Source of the DNA: Flemingiibacterium sp045634005
Lineage (GTDB): Bacteria; Bacillota; Clostridia; Oscillospirales; CAG-272
NCBI GenBank assembly: GCA_045634005.1
Contig: JAZQZL010000088.1
Location: 1-24,067 of the forward strand
DNA length: 24,067 nt
Direction: 5' to 3'
This document shows positions 14,267 through 22,146 of this stretch, one piece after another. The position numbers and the translations under genes were made by a program. The first letter of the stretch is position 1; each line of letters opens with the position of its first letter. The notes under the pieces were generated by a model. It searched no databases, was not told the DNA's origin, and saw nothing but the letters and a program-made list of their open reading frames with translations.

Positions 14267-16510
14267 ATGGAATTTATCTCTAAAGCTGATAAAGAATTTA
14301 TTGAGGTCAAATATCATCTTCTCGATGGAAGCTTCAAGCCGTACAACAGATTTGCTTGTATGGGCTATCGCTGCGCGCCCGAAACCGGACGCGCTCCCGA
14401 GGAGATTAAGTCTATGCTCGAAGGACTTTACGAAGATACGAGAGAATTACCGCATTCGCTTGTAAAGGCGAAGGGCTTTGAAATTGTGCTTGATAACGCC
14501 AGGGCAGAGTATAATCCACACGACTATTTTCCGTGCGCCGAGATTTATACGGATTCTCTTTGGCATTCTCTGGCGGCAAAGTGGTATGACGAGCTTATTG
14601 CGAGCAACGCCGAGGGCGAGCAGATAAGAAACGATTTCGAAAAATCGGGCACCTCAAGTATCTGGCTTGACACCAGCCATTTTGTGCCGAATTGGCTTTA
14701 CATAATGGAGTACGGTATTCCGGGTATCATCGAAAACGCGCGCAAATACAGACGAGAGAATGAGGCAAAAGCGCCGCTGAATGATGAACAAAAAGCTTTT
14801 TTTGACTCTATAGATATTGAATTCGGCGCGATGATTCGCTTTATTAAAAGGCTTAGTGCGTCAGCACGCGCGCTAGAGGGTGAGCGCGCGGTGCTCGTTG
14901 CCGATTCGCTTGAGCGTCTTTGCAACGGTGCGCCTCAAAACACGCTTGATGCGCTTGAGCTTATGTACTTAATCTTCCTGTTTTCAGAGGGCATCGAGGG
15001 CTTTCAGGCGCGTTCTCTCGGAAACGGACTTGACAGAACGCTTTACCCGTTCTACAAAAACGACATTGAATCGGGGACGTTCACAAGGGATGAAATCAAG
15101 GTCCTTCTCGCGTATTTTATGTTTCAGTTTACCTCAATCGGGCACCCGAACGGTCATCCGTTTTACATCGGAGGTACGGAGCCCGACGGCACGAGCCGCG
15201 TGAGCGACCTTACCTACGATATACTTGAGGTTTATGAGGCACTTGATATTTTCAATCCGAAGATACAGGTCAAGATAAACACCAATACGCCTCCCGAATT
15301 TATCGAGAGGGTACTGTCGATCATCAGAAGCGGAAAGTCAAGCTTTGTGTTCTGCTGTCAGCCCGGAATGGTCAAGTCGCTTATGGGTACTTACGGTGCG
15401 ACCTATGAGGAAGCACTTGACGCTGATATCAGCGGCTGCAACGAAATGCATATAAGAGGCAACGAGGCATCTTTGATCTCCGCGCTTGCAAACGCCGCAA
15501 AGGCGGTAGTTTACACGATTACCAATGGCTTTGACCGCGTGACCGGCAAACGCCTTGGTCTTGAAACGGGCGATTTTACAAGCTTCACGGGCTTCGATGA
15601 GTTTTACGAGGCGTTTACAAAACAGCTTCGCCATATTGTTGATACCTCAATTTCTGTATCTCTTGTGCAGGAGGCGCTGCTTGATAAGGTAAATCCCGCC
15701 GTAATGATTTCGGGTACAAACGAGAGAAGTATGGAAAAAATGCTTGACGGATACTCCTTTGGCGTCAAGTACACAAATTCGGCGATTATGCTGTGCTCCT
15801 TCGCGAGCGCGGTTGACTCTGTTTTGGCAGTCAAGGAGCTTGTTTACGATAAGAAACTCGCTACCGCGGCAGAGCTTCGCGAGGCACTTAACTGCAACTG
15901 GGAGGGCTACGAGCCGCTTCGCCGTATGGCAAAGGGCTGCAAACACAAATACGGACGCGGTGACGAGGTTGCCGACCAATATGCTGCCGCTATTTTCAAT
16001 AGCTTTTGCACCTATACCAGCGGCAGAAAAAACAGCCGCGGCGGCGTTTACAAGGTGGGAGTTGCATCAACCCTCGATTATATGGCCCAGGGCAAGCGCA
16101 CAGGGGCGACTCCCGACGGCAGAAAAATGGGTGAGGAGCTTTCAAAAAACATCCAGCCCGTCGTCGGAACAGAAACAGGCGGTGTTACGGGATTTATCAA
16201 TTCCGCGTTGAAGCTTCAGCTCTGGATGTTCTCCGAGGCGCTTGTGCTTGACGTTATGCTTCATCCGTCTGCCGTTTCGGGAGAAGAAGGACTTGAGGCG
16301 ATGCGCGCGCTGATTGAATCCTATATGGAGCGTGGCGGCATTAGCATACAGTTCAATATTTTCAGCACCGAAATGCTGCGTGACGCGCAAGAAAATCCCG
16401 AAAAATATAAGAATCTTCAGGTGCGAGTCACCGGTTGGAATTCGCTTTGGAACGATATGTCACAAGCGGAGCAGGAAGCGTATATAACGAGAGCGGAAAG
16501 CCTTGAGTGA
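14267..16510 (+). CDS. Glycyl radical enzyme 1, PFL-like family of unknown substrate
   Basis: This is a 747-residue glycyl radical enzyme. The C-terminal radical site is YKNLQVRVTGWNSLW (714-728), with Gly723 as the radical carrier. SGCNE at 389-393 gives the thiyl cysteine Cys391 and Glu393 in the GCxE position used as general base by GRE eliminases such as diol, glycerol and choline enzymes. NSRGGVYK (589-596) and ATPDGRKMGEEL (614-625) are further conserved blocks. It lacks adjacent cysteines at the radical site, so it is not a pyruvate formate-lyase. The residue after GC is Asn instead of the common Val, and Trp724 follows the glycyl residue where Tyr or Phe is usual. It needs an activase, and the only one in the window is at 20566. 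ATG 14267 has GGAGG 5 bases upstream. The reaction is inferred to be radical elimination; the substrate is unknown. Confidence 0.87.
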   Translation: MEFISKADKEFIEVKYHLLDGSFKPYNRFACMGYRCAPETGRAPEEIKSMLEGLYEDTRELPHSLVKAKGFEIVLDNARAEYNPHDYFPCAEIYTDSLWHSLAAKWYDELIASNAEGEQIRNDFEKSGTSSIWLDTSHFVPNWLYIMEYGIPGIIENARKYRRENEAKAPLNDEQKAFFDSIDIEFGAMIRFIKRLSASARALEGERAVLVADSLERLCNGAPQNTLDALELMYLIFLFSEGIEGFQARSLGNGLDRTLYPFYKNDIESGTFTRDEIKVLLAYFMFQFTSIGHPNGHPFYIGGTEPDGTSRVSDLTYDILEVYEALDIFNPKIQVKINTNTPPEFIERVLSIIRSGKSSFVFCCQPGMVKSLMGTYGATYEEALDADISGCNEMHIRGNEASLISALANAAKAVVYTITNGFDRVTGKRLGLETGDFTSFTGFDEFYEAFTKQLRHIVDTSISVSLVQEALLDKVNPAVMISGTNERSMEKMLDGYSFGVKYTNSAIMLCSFASAVDSVLAVKELVYDKKLATAAELREALNCNWEGYEPLRRMAKGCKHKYGRGDEVADQYAAAIFNSFCTYTSGRKNSRGGVYKVGVASTLDYMAQGKRTGATPDGRKMGEELSKNIQPVVGTETGGVTGFINSALKLQLWMFSEALVLDVMLHPSAVSGEEGLEAMRALIESYMERGGISIQFNIFSTEMLRDAQENPEKYKNLQVRVTGWNSLWNDMSQAEQEAYITRAESLE

Positions 16511-16531
16511 TAAATATAGGAGGAACAAATA

Positions 16532-17248
16532 ATGAAAAAGGTATTATTGATAGGTGATTCGATAAGACTCGGCTACGACAAATACGTCAAGGAGAGCATG
16601 AAGAATTTCGCCGAGGTCTACTTTACCGACGACAACGATAAGTTTACCTCCAATATTCTGAGGCATTTTCACGTAATAACGGATATGCTCGAGCTTTATG
16701 ACTGCGACGTCGTGCACTGGAATGCGGGCGCGTGGGACAATATCCGAATTTACGGAGATGAGCCTCTCACACGCCCCGATGTGTATGCAGATAACGTTCT
16801 TCGAATCACAAAGCGCATAAAGTATGTTTTCCCAGAGGCGAAGATTATTTTCGCAACATCAACTCCCGTTATTGAATCGGGATATATAGATGATTTTGAG
16901 TACCGCCGCAACGAGGACGTAGAGCTTTACAATAAGCTTGCCGTTGACGTGGTGAAATCGGAGGGATGCATAGTCAATGACCTTTACGGGCTGCTTCGTG
17001 ATCAGCCCGAATCCCTTCATTCCGATCAATCGCACTATTATACCCCCGAAGCAACCGAGCTTATCGGTATGCAGGTAAATAGGGTTATATGTGATGCGCT
17101 CGGCGTTGGATATGATAAGCTTACGCCACCTGATAAAGACAGCCTTGTGCTTCGCCGTGCAAAAAGCGATCACGAGATGTACGAAAAGCGCGGACATATA
17201 TACGTATACAAGCGCGATCCCAAGGAGCGTCTTGATAACGGTATTTGA
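16532..17248 (+). CDS. SGNH/GDSL-family hydrolase
   Basis: This is a 238-residue protein with SGNH blocks: LLIGDSIRLGY (5-15) with the nucleophile Ser10, HWNAGAWD (62-69) with Asn64 and Gly66, and the final Asp165-x-x-His168 dyad in HSDQSHYY. Members deacetylate carbohydrates or hydrolyse small esters. There is no signal peptide, so it would act in the cytoplasm. GGAGG lies 8 bases before the ATG, 21 bases after GRE 1. This tight coupling suggests that it prepares a deacylated substrate for GRE 1 or clears a product. A bidirectional terminator follows at once, so it ends the transcript. Confidence 0.85.
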   Translation: MKKVLLIGDSIRLGYDKYVKESMKNFAEVYFTDDNDKFTSNILRHFHVITDMLELYDCDVVHWNAGAWDNIRIYGDEPLTRPDVYADNVLRITKRIKYVFPEAKIIFATSTPVIESGYIDDFEYRRNEDVELYNKLAVDVVKSEGCIVNDLYGLLRDQPESLHSDQSHYYTPEATELIGMQVNRVICDALGVGYDKLTPPDKDSLVLRRAKSDHEMYEKRGHIYVYKRDPKERLDNGI

Positions 17249-17277
17249 TTTGTAAATATCGGATTTTTGCACAAATA

Positions 17278-17312
17278 AAAGCACTCCCGCATCGTATGAG
17301 CGGGAGTGCTTT
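17278..17312. terminator. Bidirectional terminator between convergent genes
   Basis: A perfect 13-bp stem, AAAGCACTCCCGC (17278-17290) with its complement at 17300-17312, has a 9-base loop. T-rich flanks lie on both exits. It separates the SGNH hydrolase on the + strand from the second AraC gene, whose stop codon is at 17324 on the minus strand. Confidence 0.88.
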
Positions 17313-17323
17313 GCTATGCCTTG

Positions 17324-18115
17324 TTATTTATTTTCTGCGTAACGGTTCGGGGAAACTCCGGTATGCTTTTTAAAGGTTCGGCTGAAGTAGCTGTCATCGA
17401 AAAAGCCGGACATACTTGCCACCTCACTAACCGAATAGAAGCCTGATGACAAAAGCTCCTTCGCGCGAATAATTCGCAGCTCATTTATGTACTGAACGGG
17501 ACTTTTGCCGTAAATATCAGTAAATATCCGTCTGAAATACGCCTCGCTGATGCCTGCGCTTTTTGCAAGCTCGTTTACGTTTATTTTATCCGAGGCGTAG
17601 TTTTCGTGAATGAACTTGATCTCTGCGGCGATCAGATTTTTCTTTACAGATGGCAGATACGATGAGTGATACTCCTTCTGAATATCGCTGATTATGCCGC
17701 AGAGTGCCGCCTTACACGTCATTATACAGTCTTCCTTTTTAACTAAAAAGGCCCTGGCTGCGTCGTGGAAGCGTTCAAGAGTCTGTTTTGGATTTTTCAC
17801 CTTTGCAACGAATGGGACTCTGAAATCGTTTGCATCGCAGTCAACAAGTGTGAAATTGATGGCGTAGCAGCCAATCTTACCGGGATCAATAACGTCGGCA
17901 CGGTACGTTGAGCCCTTGGGAAGAAAAATTATCTCGTTTCTCTCCGGCGCGAGTGCTGTTCCGTTTTGGAAATGATATATAAGCTCCTCGTCTATAATAA
18001 AGGCGAGTCCCCACACAGCTCGGTTGCTATAATGCACGGGCTTGGTCTGCGGCTCGACAAGCGCGGCAAAAGTTATATCTTTTATACAAAAATTGCCTCT
18101 CATAAATGATTTCAT
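17324..18115 (-). CDS. AraC family transcriptional regulator (divergent from GRE 2)
   Basis: This is a 263-residue regulator. The N-terminal part (about 1-110) is a cupin-like ligand domain with WGLAFIIDEELIYHFQNG and FLPKGSTY. The C-terminal part (about 160-263) is an AraC DNA-binding domain with helix-turn-helix 1 NELAKSAGISEAYFRRIF (181-198) and helix-turn-helix 2 VSEVASMSGFFDDSYFSRTF (229-248), ending in the family signature TGVSPNRY. ATG 18115 has GGAGG 5 bases upstream; a longer frame to 18181 would overlap the promoter and has no ribosome binding site. It is probably the local activator of the divergent GRE 2-activase pair. It is clearly distinct from the AraC at 12454. Confidence 0.9.
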   Translation of the reverse strand: MKSFMRGNFCIKDITFAALVEPQTKPVHYSNRAVWGLAFIIDEELIYHFQNGTALAPERNEIIFLPKGSTYRADVIDPGKIGCYAINFTLVDCDANDFRVPFVAKVKNPKQTLERFHDAARAFLVKKEDCIMTCKAALCGIISDIQKEYHSSYLPSVKKNLIAAEIKFIHENYASDKINVNELAKSAGISEAYFRRIFTDIYGKSPVQYINELRIIRAKELLSSGFYSVSEVASMSGFFDDSYFSRTFKKHTGVSPNRYAENK

Positions 18116-18172
18116 AATATCCTCCGAAAAGCTGTATTCTACAGCTGAACCAATAGATGCGCTTACACATTT

Positions 18173-18201
18173 ATTATACAAAGTTGTATCGAAAAAGTCA
18201 A
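18173..18201 (-). promoter_or_regulatory. Sigma-A promoter of the second AraC gene
   Basis: Read on the minus strand: TTGACT (18201-18196), a 17-base spacer, TATAAT (18178-18173). The start codon lies about 58 bases downstream. This is a near-consensus promoter, so the regulator itself is probably expressed constitutively at some level. Confidence 0.8.
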
Positions 18202-18235
18202 GTGGTATTGCTTTGTTATTGATTTTTATTTTTGC

Positions 18236-18269
18236 TTGACGTACAATGAATATGCATAGTACTTATGCA
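18236..18269 (+). promoter_or_regulatory. Weak promoter and operator-like inverted repeat upstream of GRE 2
   Basis: TTGACG (18236-18241) is a good -35, but at an 18-base spacing only TACTTA (18260-18265), a poor -10, is found. The inverted repeat TGCATA-GTACT-TATGCA (18253-18258, 18264-18269) covers this -10 region. A strong -35 with a degenerate -10 and an overlapping palindrome, facing an AraC gene, fits a regulated promoter. Confidence 0.45.
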
Positions 18270-18305
18270 AACGACGTTATTTGATGCGGTAAAGGAGATT
18301 TTCTT

Positions 18306-20552
18306 ATGTTCAAAACCTTTTACGAAGACCGAAGCACTATTGAAAATAAATTCCACAAAGTCGACGAGCCGTTTAACGGCTACCGCCGCAGAAATTATCA
18401 CGGCTATCCGTATGACGAGTCGACGGGCCTCAGCGATGAGGAAATAAAGGCAGGTCTTGTTGAACTCGCCAAAGAAAACAAGGACGCGCCGCATTCGATT
18501 GCAAAGGCGAAAGCCGTTGCGTACGTTCTTGACAATACAAGAATCGACGTAAACGCCTCCGACTATTTTGTCGGTTTCTACAGTACGGCAAGGCTTATCG
18601 GCCCGACTACCGAGGACGTTTGGTATGAGGAGCTGTTTGGAGAGATCATTGCTGACATCAAGCGCGAAATGGTGCTTTTTGACAAAGCGGGAGTTCTTCA
18701 GGCGGAGCCTGATACGGGACATTCCGTGCCCGACTGGGACAGTCTTATCTCACTCGGATTTTCGGGCATCAGGGAAAGAGCGAGAAAATACCGTCAGATG
18801 CATATCGACGACGGTACTATGACCGAAAAAATGGATACGCATTTTGAGAGTATCGAAATCGAGTACACGGCGATAATCAACATCATCGACCGCTTCTATA
18901 AGCTCGCTCTCACAAGAACATACGAAAAGGCTCCCAAGGTTGCCGCCTGCTTAAAACAGCTTCGTGACGGCGCTCCGACAAACACCTATGAGCTTTTGCA
19001 GTTTATATATATTTATTTTATCATTTCCGACGACTTTGATATTTTCCAGGTCCGCACTCTCGGTCACGGAATTGACTCCACCATTCTACCTTTTTACAAG
19101 AAGGACATCGAGGAGGGAAGATATACGAGGGAAGAGCTGCGCGAGCTGTTTGCGTACTTTATGATGCAGTGGGCGGCGATCGGAAATATAATGGGACAGC
19201 CGATGTATCTTGGCGGTACGAACGCTGACGGCACAACGAAGGTAAGCGACGTTACCTACGATATAATTGAGGTTTACGACGAGCTTGGAATTATCGACCC
19301 GAAAATTCAGCTCAAGGTAAACACGAATACTCCCGAGGATATCGTATATAAAATGCTCGACATCACTCGCCGCAGTCAGGCAAGCTTCGTTTTCTGCTGC
19401 GAGCCCGGACTCAAGCGTGCGGCGATGACCTACGGTATGACAGAGGAGGAGGCAAGAAACGCCGATATCCGCGGATGTTGGGATATGAGCGCCAAGGGTG
19501 ATGAGATTGCTACGACTTCGTCCACGCTCAACGGCATCAAAGCGCTGGAGTATGTATTTACAAATGGCTTTGATAAGACTGTTAACGAGCAGATCGGCTT
19601 AAAAACAGGACCGCTTTCACAGATAAAAAGCTTTGAGGAGTTCTATGCGCTGACGCTAAGGCAATTTGGATACCTCATTGAAAAGGCGATGTCCTTTGTA
19701 AACGAATTTGAAAAATATTATGATTTTATCTGCCCGTCCGCGCTCTACTCCGGTACTATCGAAAGATCACTAAAGCTTGGCGTTGACGCTTATCAGGGCG
19801 GTGTAAAATTCAATAATACTACGATGCTGTTTTGCGGATACGCAAACCTCGTAGACTCGCTTATGGGTGTTAAGGAGCTTGTATATGACGAGAAGCTTAT
19901 CACCCTTGAAGAGCTTGGCAGGGCTCTTGAAAACAACTGGGAAGGTTACGAGGCGCTCCGTACGCGCATCCTCAAATCAAAGCATAAATTCGGAAACGGC
20001 GACCCTATGGCGGACGCATACGCCTCTGCAATCGCAGACTATTTCGCGATAAAGATAAACAACCGTCCAAACTCCCGAGGCGGCGTTTATAAAACGAGTA
20101 TGCACTCGGCGTATTATTTCATCTGGTACGGCAAAAAGACGCTTGCCACCCCGGATGGCAGGCGTGCAGGCGAGGAGCTTGGCAAGAACGGAAGTCCGGC
20201 TCCGGGCGCTGACAGAAGCGGCGTTACCGCGCTTGTTAAATCGGGTATCAGCGCGCATCCTTATCACTACACCGACTCATATTGCCTTGACGTTTTGCTT
20301 CATCCGTCAGCAACTGAGGGCGATGACGGTCTTGTTGCAATGAAGGCGGTTATCGACACCTATATGATGAACGGCGGCACGGATATTCAGTTTAACGTAC
20401 TTGACCATAAAACCTTGCTCGATGCGCAGGCTCACCCCGACAGATACAAGAATCTTTCGATTCGCGTTACGGGCTGGAACGCTCTTTGGAATTCGCTTGA
20501 CAAAGCGGAGCAGGATGCGTATATACTTCGCGCGGAGAATATTGAGCACTGA
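18306..20552 (+). CDS. Glycyl radical enzyme 2, PFL-like family of unknown substrate
   Basis: This is a 748-residue paralogue of the enzyme at 14267, alignable nearly end to end. The radical loop is YKNLSIRVTGWNALW (714-728) with Gly723, the same number as in GRE 1. The thiyl cysteine is Cys391, also the same, but in the context RGCWDMS. Asp393 replaces the glutamate of the usual GCxE and a bulky Trp392 follows the cysteine, so substrate and base geometry should differ from GRE 1. NSRGGVYK (589-596) and ATPDGRRAGEEL (614-625) are conserved. AAAGGAG lies 8 bases before the ATG. The activase gene starts 13 bases after the stop, so this enzyme is almost certainly its substrate. It is a different reaction or a different substrate from GRE 1, and it is not a pyruvate formate-lyase because no adjacent cysteines lie at the radical site. 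Confidence 0.87.
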   Translation: MFKTFYEDRSTIENKFHKVDEPFNGYRRRNYHGYPYDESTGLSDEEIKAGLVELAKENKDAPHSIAKAKAVAYVLDNTRIDVNASDYFVGFYSTARLIGPTTEDVWYEELFGEIIADIKREMVLFDKAGVLQAEPDTGHSVPDWDSLISLGFSGIRERARKYRQMHIDDGTMTEKMDTHFESIEIEYTAIINIIDRFYKLALTRTYEKAPKVAACLKQLRDGAPTNTYELLQFIYIYFIISDDFDIFQVRTLGHGIDSTILPFYKKDIEEGRYTREELRELFAYFMMQWAAIGNIMGQPMYLGGTNADGTTKVSDVTYDIIEVYDELGIIDPKIQLKVNTNTPEDIVYKMLDITRRSQASFVFCCEPGLKRAAMTYGMTEEEARNADIRGCWDMSAKGDEIATTSSTLNGIKALEYVFTNGFDKTVNEQIGLKTGPLSQIKSFEEFYALTLRQFGYLIEKAMSFVNEFEKYYDFICPSALYSGTIERSLKLGVDAYQGGVKFNNTTMLFCGYANLVDSLMGVKELVYDEKLITLEELGRALENNWEGYEALRTRILKSKHKFGNGDPMADAYASAIADYFAIKINNRPNSRGGVYKTSMHSAYYFIWYGKKTLATPDGRRAGEELGKNGSPAPGADRSGVTALVKSGISAHPYHYTDSYCLDVLLHPSATEGDDGLVAMKAVIDTYMMNGGTDIQFNVLDHKTLLDAQAHPDRYKNLSIRVTGWNALWNSLDKAEQDAYILRAENIEH

Positions 20553-20565
20553 TGGAGAAAAACTG

Positions 20566-21429
20566 ATGAACAAGCCTAAAATACTAGAATTCAAGCGCTT
20601 TGCCGTCCACGACGGCGACGGAATACGCACTACCGTGTTTTTCAAGGGATGCCCACTCAAATGCGTTTGGTGCCACAACCCCGAGGGTATCAGCCCGAAA
20701 GCGGAGCTTGGATATTTCTCGCATAAGTGCGTCGGATGCGGCGAGTGTGCAAAAGTGTGCGACTGTCACACTGTCACACAGGGTATACATACTTTTGACA
20801 GAGAAAAGTGCGTACAGTGCGGTAAATGCGTACAGGTGTGTCCTGCGGAGGCGCTGAAGCTTTACGGTGAGGATATTGAGATTGAAAAGATAGTTGACAT
20901 TCTATCCGAAGATATCGAATTTTATAAAAATTCGGGCGGAGGTGTTACGCTCTCGGGCGGCGAATGTTTGCTTTTTCCCGAGTTTTGCGCCGAAATTTTG
21001 CGTAGATGTGAAGAGCGCGGAATCAATACGGCGGTCGATACCTGCGGATACGTAAAGAGGGAAGCGATAGATGCTGTAATGCCGCACACCGACGTTTTTC
21101 TCTACGACATCAAGGCGTATGACGAGGACTGTCATATAAGATGTACGGGTCACTCAAATAAAATCATTCTTGAGAATATAAAATACATAGACTCTCAAGA
21201 TAAAAAAATCGAGATCAGAATACCGTACGTTCCCGAATATAACGGGGATCAGATTGAGAAAATCGCGGCGTTTTTATCGGAGCTGAAAAACGTGGTAAAG
21301 GTGAAAATTCTGCCGTATCACGACTACGCGCGCTCTAAATATCTCGCGCTCGGTATGTGTGACAGCTTGCCGACGATTCTTCCCGAAAAGGAGCAGACGG
21401 AGAAATATCAAAAAATTTTTTCACTGTAA
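20566..21429 (+). CDS. Glycyl radical enzyme activating enzyme (radical SAM)
   Basis: This is a 287-residue activase that uses S-adenosylmethionine to abstract hydrogen from the GRE glycine. The radical-SAM cluster motif CxxxCxxC is GCPLKCVWC, with Cys29, Cys33 and Cys36. Two further ferredoxin-like four-cysteine groups follow (Cys55, 58, 61, 65 and Cys82, 85, 88, 92). This insert is present in activases of GRE eliminases and absent from the short pyruvate formate-lyase activase. GGGVTLSGGECLLFPEF (124-140) is the conserved SAM-binding GGE region, with Cys134 where proline is usual. The frame is open back to 20401, but that part lies inside GRE 2. ATG 20566 has GGAG 8 bases upstream and follows the GRE 2 stop by 13 bases. 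As the only activase in the window it probably serves both GREs. Confidence 0.92.
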   Translation: MNKPKILEFKRFAVHDGDGIRTTVFFKGCPLKCVWCHNPEGISPKAELGYFSHKCVGCGECAKVCDCHTVTQGIHTFDREKCVQCGKCVQVCPAEALKLYGEDIEIEKIVDILSEDIEFYKNSGGGVTLSGGECLLFPEFCAEILRRCEERGINTAVDTCGYVKREAIDAVMPHTDVFLYDIKAYDEDCHIRCTGHSNKIILENIKYIDSQDKKIEIRIPYVPEYNGDQIEKIAAFLSELKNVVKVKILPYHDYARSKYLALGMCDSLPTILPEKEQTEKYQKIFSL

Positions 21430-21437
21430 ATAAAATG

Positions 21438-21476
21438 ACGGCGCACCGTATTAATGTGACGGTGTGCCGTTTTTTT
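21438..21476 (+). terminator. Rho-independent terminator of the GRE 2-activase transcript
   Basis: A 12-bp stem (21438-21449 with 21459-21470; one G-U pair) has a 9-base loop and is followed by a run of T to 21476. It lies 8 bases after the activase stop codon and is a classical intrinsic terminator. Confidence 0.92.
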
Positions 21477-21485
21477 ATGAATTGA

Positions 21486-22091
21486 TCAATGCCCGATTTC
21501 CTCGCAGGCTGTGGTGCTCGCGCCGTTGAATATCACGAGTTCATCGTTTTGACTCTCTCCGAAATATTCACCGTATAGCATAAGTGAGTAGCCAAGCTCA
21601 TTGCTTGCTGCGAATTCCTTTAACTGCTTGTGGGTGGCGTGAAGGGTAAAGTAGTATGTCGCACTCACGCTTGTGTATTCGCCGTCTATCTCTGTCTGTG
21701 TAACGGTTTCCATTGCCACAGTATATCCAAGCTCGGAAAGTCGTTCGCTCTCTTTTATTGCAAGCAGACCGCCGCTCGACACAGAAACGCCGTCGTCAAA
21801 AAGCTCTACGAGTACGCGGTAGTTTGCGGTATCACCGTAATGCTCCATAGCAGCTGTGAGAGAGTCGGAAAAATAAACCTCGCCGTCGCCAACAGTCATT
21901 TCAGCGTCGTACGCCCCCACGTCGTAGCCGGCGATCAGCGGCGTTACGTCGACCGCATCTACAGCGGAAGAGCCGTTGCTCGGAATAAAGGGCAAATAAG
22001 CGGCATTACCGCTCGAAGGCTCAACCTTTCGTCGGTATTTAAAGGCCTTCACCAATATAAGCACCGTTTGGGTAGGGAAGGTTACACTTTT
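21486..22091 (-). pseudogene. Headless ORF of unknown function (probable 5'-truncated remnant)
   Basis: The frame is open from a TAA at 22094-22092 down to the stop at 21486, about 200 codons. The protein is acidic and mostly soluble-looking, including VGDGEVYFSDSLTAAMEHYG and ELGYSLMLYGEYFGES. I do not recognise a family. No ATG lies near the 5' end; the first possible starts (GTG at 22064, TTG at 22055) lack any ribosome binding site. There is no signal peptide, although the rest resembles an exported or lipoprotein-type domain. This suggests that the N-terminal coding part was lost, with the break close to the terminator of the neighbouring gene. An intact small protein with a weak start cannot be excluded. 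Confidence 0.45.
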
Positions 22092-22102
22092 TTAGATTAT
22101 AA

Positions 22103-22137
22103 AAGGAACGGTACAGTTTACGCCGGTACCGTTCCTT
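22103..22137 (-). terminator. Terminator of the citramalate synthase gene
   Basis: A perfect 12-bp stem, AAGGAACGGTAC (22103-22114) with its complement at 22126-22137, has an 11-base loop. Read on the minus strand it ends CCTTTT. It begins 10 bases after the citramalate synthase stop. Confidence 0.8.
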
Positions 22138-22146
22138 ATTTGTAGG

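Noticed and set aside
14267..20552. Annotation of either GRE as pyruvate formate-lyase
   Set aside because: Pyruvate formate-lyase needs two adjacent cysteines at the thiyl site. Here that site is GCNE or GCWD. The CysCys pairs seen at 363-364 (GRE 1) and 364-365 (GRE 2) are about 27 residues upstream, in a different strand.
20401..20565. Extension of the activase to an earlier start
   Set aside because: The extra 55 residues lie inside the GRE 2 gene and are not activase-like; the ATG at 20566 has a proper ribosome binding site.
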